DNA of 27,902 bases from contig JBGUOI010000116.1 in NCBI GenBank assembly GCA_045118075.1, positions 1 through 27,902 on the forward strand. Reading direction: 5' to 3'. How positions within the stretch are numbered: position 1 is the stretch's first letter; every line of letters begins with the position of its first letter. The stretch comes from Merdiplasma sp045118075. Its GTDB lineage: Bacteria > Bacillota > Clostridia > Lachnospirales > Lachnospiraceae. Position numbers and translations under genes: made by a program. Shown piece by piece: positions 25,147 through 27,902 of this stretch. Below the pieces are notes generated by a model. The model searched no databases. It worked only from the letters and a program-made list of their open reading frames with translations, and had not been told where the DNA came from.

Positions 25147-26436
25147 CTACCGGAATTCCTTCTCGCCGTTTTCCAGGTCGGCGATTTTGAATACCAGGCT
25201 GCCGCCGTCCACCTCATAGGAAAGCGGGATCGGGTTGCAGCCCCCCTTGAAGCCGATGGTATTGATATTCATAACAACGTCGCAGCGCTTGCAGACCACC
25301 TGGTTATTGCGTTCATAGTAGCCGGCGTTTCCGCAGACTTCGCAGGCATCCAGGCCCACACCGAAGGATGCGCTTCCCGGTTTTTTGACCACGATCCAGC
25401 GGACATTCACTCCGTTTTGCGTCTCATACTCAAAACGGTGCAGGTGTCCGTCTGAGACATCCTCCATACTGACGCGGATCACATCCCCGTCCACCTCATA
25501 GCTCTCCGGCTCGGAAAGAGCGATCTCCCTGGTGTCATAGCTCTTGATCAGCGTCAGGCTGACCACGATGAAGGCCAGAAAGACCAGCAGCGCGCAGGCG
25601 AGCCGCCTGCGTCCCCTGTTCCCGGCCCTGAGCTTGCGAAGCTGGGCAGGATTGTCATAGGGTTCGGTCACTTTTATGTTTTCCAGGATGAGCAGGATGG
25701 CCAGTACCAGCACCAGGACAGCAGCCAGCCAGATAAACCACATGGCATAGGCCGATGTCAGCTTGACCAGCTCACCCGCCCAGCCATGCTTCTCCTTGAC
25801 ATATTTCACCGGCCATTTCAGCCATTTGGCCCGGTTGACCCAGGGGACGAAGAAACGGCAGAAACAGTAGAAGGCGCTTGAGAGCATGCTGCAGATCAGG
25901 ATGACCTTTGGGACTTTTTTGTTCTTTATCTTCAATGCGCAAAGATATAAAAGCCGCGCATAAATGATCAAAACCAGATAAGCGGCCAGCCAGCCCAGAA
26001 GTCTTTGAGCATAAAACCAGGACAGGTATCCGTTCCCCATGGTGTTGAAATTAAACGGATAGGCGGCTGCGCCGGGAAGTGTATAGAAGATCCTTACTGC
26101 CGAAAAGGCGCTGCCGGACAGGCACATCAGCAACCCCCCCGCAGAAGTCTTTTTATCGGGACCGCTTCCGCAGATAACAGCAAAGACCACAAAAAGCAAA
26201 GTCAGTACGATCAGTATCGCGTAAAGATAATGGTTCCATTGGCTGGAAACGACTTTATTCGTTGTATTTTTCGCAATTGCAAGTCCGATGGATGCAATAA
26301 TGCCGATCACGATCCCGCAGCGGTGAAAAGCGGTTCCTTTCTTTCCGAAGCGAACATTGAGGACGGCATGAATCAGTGTCACGAAGGTCACCGTCAGGAA
26401 CAGGTCCTGGATGACCATCCAGATGTATTTAAGCAC
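25147..26436 (-). CDS. DUF2318-domain membrane protein of the FTR1/P19 iron system
   Basis: The protein has 429 residues. The start is GTG at 26436, with GGGAGGAA seven bases upstream. The N-terminal 290 residues contain about eight hydrophobic segments. After a last helix near residue 290 comes an extracytoplasmic domain of the DUF2318 type: 'GLDACEVCGNAGYYERNNQV', then 'CKRCDVVMNINTIGFKGGC' and 'NPIPLSYEV'. The two CxxC pairs and a further Cys are typical of this family, which is encoded beside FTR1 permeases and P19 proteins. The cysteines may bind iron or carry electrons; this is not established. A hairpin separates it from the p19 gene, so its expression may be lower than that of FTR1 and P19. 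Confidence 0.88.
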   Translation of the reverse strand: MLKYIWMVIQDLFLTVTFVTLIHAVLNVRFGKKGTAFHRCGIVIGIIASIGLAIAKNTTNKVVSSQWNHYLYAILIVLTLLFVVFAVICGSGPDKKTSAGGLLMCLSGSAFSAVRIFYTLPGAAAYPFNFNTMGNGYLSWFYAQRLLGWLAAYLVLIIYARLLYLCALKIKNKKVPKVILICSMLSSAFYCFCRFFVPWVNRAKWLKWPVKYVKEKHGWAGELVKLTSAYAMWFIWLAAVLVLVLAILLILENIKVTEPYDNPAQLRKLRAGNRGRRRLACALLVFLAFIVVSLTLIKSYDTREIALSEPESYEVDGDVIRVSMEDVSDGHLHRFEYETQNGVNVRWIVVKKPGSASFGVGLDACEVCGNAGYYERNNQVVCKRCDVVMNINTIGFKGGCNPIPLSYEVDGGSLVFKIADLENGEKEFR

Positions 26437-26476
26437 GACAGGTTCCTCCCGTGATGAGCTTATATTTTACGCAAAA

Positions 26477-26513
26477 GGCTGACATGCAATACCCCGCGTA
26501 TCGCATGTCAGCA
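26477..26513 (-). terminator. Intra-operon hairpin between p19 and the DUF2318 gene
   Basis: GCTGACATGC (26478-26487) pairs with GCATGTCAGC (26503-26512). Inside, ATAC (26489-26492) pairs with GTAT (26498-26501) around a five-base loop, with one A-C mismatch between the two stems. On the minus strand it is followed by CTTTTGCG, a weak T run. It may be a partial terminator or an mRNA-protecting structure that sets different levels for upstream and downstream genes. Confidence 0.55.
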
Positions 26514-26552
26514 TCAGAGCAGATTTATGTGGTTATTATGATGTGGAAACCA

Positions 26553-27104
26553 TTACCACTCTTTCACAAAGTTCCAGCCTGTCCAGGTAGCGGTCAGGGG
26601 CTCTTCCCAGAAACCGTCAGCCTCAACACCTGTCTCGGAGTCTACATGAAGAAGATAGCCGTTCTCAGCCGGGCTCTTGATGCTCAGAGTAATGGTGTAC
26701 TCGCCTTCTTCCAGGGCGATGTTGTTGCCGTAATGCGGGCCGTCGGAAGCAGCCATCGGCATCATGGAACCGGTCAGGACTTCCTCACCTGTTGCAGCGT
26801 CATTGATCACATAGTCAATGCTCAGGTAGGGAACCCATCCGTCAACCGGGAAGCTGTAGGGGTTCTCATTAGCTGTCAGGTCTACTTCTATATGAAGGTC
26901 AGATCCTTCCTTCGGGGTAGCATTCTCAACGGGAGCCATGTCTACGGGCTGGAAATAAACCATGCTCATGGTCATGAAATCAACTTCCTGTTCGCCCTCA
27001 ACACCCAGTTCATACTCATCAAAGCCGGCTTCCTCAGCAAATGCTGCAGCCTGGCAGCCAAATACCATAGCTCCGGTCAGTAACATTACAAGCAGTTTTT
27101 TCAT
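26553..27104 (-). CDS. P19/Tp34-family periplasmic iron-binding protein
   Basis: The protein has 183 residues from the ATG at 27104, with GGAGG eight bases upstream; an in-frame ATG at 27128 lacks a site and would spoil the signal peptide. Residues 1-24 form a signal peptide ('KKLLVMLLTGAMVFG') with a possible lipobox-like Cys (GCQ). The mature part has the family's pattern: Met-rich 'MTMSMVYFQPVDM', 'LHIEVDLTANENPY', 'MMPMAASDGPHYG' and 'GYLLHVDSE', supplying the Met and His residues that bind copper and iron in Campylobacter P19. It should deliver iron to the FTR1 permease encoded upstream. The neighbourhood of FTR1, DUF2318 and the permeases supports this strongly. Confidence 0.93.
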   Translation of the reverse strand: MKKLLVMLLTGAMVFGCQAAAFAEEAGFDEYELGVEGEQEVDFMTMSMVYFQPVDMAPVENATPKEGSDLHIEVDLTANENPYSFPVDGWVPYLSIDYVINDAATGEEVLTGSMMPMAASDGPHYGNNIALEEGEYTITLSIKSPAENGYLLHVDSETGVEADGFWEEPLTATWTGWNFVKEW

Positions 27105-27195
27105 TACAGTATCCTCCGTTTTCTGCATCAGTTTGATTTCGTTTTTATATCTAAAAGGGATTTTCGCGGGGAACTTCCCTTCAGATGACTTATTT

Positions 27196-27902
27196 TCATT
27201 CTTTCGTCAGTTCCATGCGAAGCTTGTCCATCTTTCCGCGGTAATGAGCGATCAGGAATGTGATGATCAGGATCATTGTCAGGATCAGCTGCGGAACGAG
27301 TGTCTCAAGATACGGGTAAATTTCGAATATCTGGATGATATCGTTCTCCGGGATGCCCGGCACTCTGTATACCAGGTCAAACACATTGCCCTCTGCCAGC
27401 TCTTTGATGCCGCTGCCGAGGAAGCTCACGCACATCACAGCCATCAGGATGCTGGTCGCGGTGAAGAACAGTTTGATCGGAAGACGGATGGAAAGCTTGG
27501 TGATCGCAAGGTAGACGAACACCAGCAGAACGCATCCCGCCGCGAAGCCTGCCCAGACCATTCCGGCATTTCCTTCACTGAGCATCGGCTGGTAGAACAG
27601 CACCACCTCGGCGCCTTCGCGGAAAACGCTCAGAAAAGCGGTGAATGCCAGGGCAAATCCGCTGCCGGCCGCCACCGAAGACTGTACTTTCCCGTCGATG
27701 TAGCGGCTCCAGGAAGCAGCCTCCGATTTGGAGATCATCCAGTTGCTGACATAGAACAGCACGCAGACCGCGATCAGGGCAGTGATGCCTTCGATCACCT
27801 CCTGGCTCTGCCCCGCTCCTGCCCAGACTTTCTTCAGGTAGAAGAGCACGCCTGCTGCCGCGAAGCTTGCCAGAATACCGAATACGGCGCCGATATAAAC
27901 AT
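27196..27902 (-). CDS. FTR1-family iron permease (5' end outside the window)
   Basis: The frame stays open to the window edge, so the gene begins beyond 27902; a GTG at 27849 is internal. The visible 235 codons cover the second part of an FTR1 permease: 'GQSQEVIEGITALIAVCVLF', a second repeat with the iron-translocation motif REGAE in 'FLSVFREGAEVVLFYQPML', and several further hydrophobic helices ending in a short basic tail. The first REGxE repeat should lie outside the window. Such permeases import iron with a partner that changes its oxidation state; here the P19 protein and the flavin-bearing components downstream are candidate partners. It is followed after 91 bases by p19. Confidence 0.92.
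   Translation of the reverse strand, partial: VYIGAVFGILASFAAAGVLFYLKKVWAGAGQSQEVIEGITALIAVCVLFYVSNWMISKSEAASWSRYIDGKVQSSVAAGSGFALAFTAFLSVFREGAEVVLFYQPMLSEGNAGMVWAGFAAGCVLLVFVYLAITKLSIRLPIKLFFTATSILMAVMCVSFLGSGIKELAEGNVFDLVYRVPGIPENDIIQIFEIYPYLETLVPQLILTMILIITFLIAHYRGKMDKLRMELTKE

Noticed and set aside
27150..27182. Inverted repeat AAGGGA...TCCCTT between FTR1 and p19
   Set aside because: A six-base stem with a 14-base loop and a short T run; could be chance, so not annotated.

Overview
The window looks like a chromosomal segment of a moderately GC-rich, anaerobic member of the Clostridia, probably Lachnospiraceae-like. The evidence is AGGAGG-type ribosome binding sites, a T-box leader, a pyruvate:ferredoxin oxidoreductase, a GH120 xylosidase, an S24 repressor/Y-family polymerase/YolD-type cassette, and a corrinoid-methyltransferase-type gene remnant. 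I saw no rRNA, tRNA, CRISPR array or transposase.

Left part (1-8.6 kb), mixed accessory genes. A small HTH protein gene lies between terminators and a palindromic operator candidate. Next is a decayed gene in which a UroD-type methyltransferase is joined to the C-terminal domain of a CobW-type GTPase. A divergent promoter then serves a damage-response cassette: an S24 autocleaving repressor, a Y-family polymerase, and a truncated YolD-like gene that runs into the 3' end of a convergent sirtuin gene. The sirtuin is coupled to a zinc-ribbon/TM2 membrane protein gene. A cytoplasmic GH120 beta-xylosidase and a SRAP (HMCES/YedK) abasic-site protein follow, with a short palindromic repeat between them.

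Middle part (8.6-17.3 kb), all on the minus strand. One tightly packed operon starts from a strong sigma-70-type promoter and a T-box leader. Its genes, in transcription order, are an isopropylmalate-synthase-like protein that has lost the catalytic motifs but kept the leucine-binding domain; a TIM-barrel/acyl-CoA synthetase fusion starting at TTG; an amidohydrolase; and a pyruvate:ferredoxin oxidoreductase. This gene set under tRNA-sensing control is not one I recognise and is one of two candidate undescribed systems here.

Right part (17.3-27.9 kb), also minus strand. This is an FTR1/P19-type iron acquisition locus: FTR1 permease (cut by the window edge), P19/Tp34 periplasmic protein, DUF2318 membrane protein, two MacB/FtsX-type permeases with an ATPase, a DUF4418 membrane protein, a second permease/ATPase pair, and a secreted FMN/FAD flavoprotein of the fumarate-reductase type. 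One permease carries an RnfG-like FMN-binding domain with an ApbE-type flavinylation motif inside its extracytoplasmic domain. With the flavoprotein, this suggests extracytoplasmic flavin redox chemistry linked to iron handling. The flavoprotein gene has an in-frame TAG where a tyrosine is expected, so it is probably inactive in this strain.
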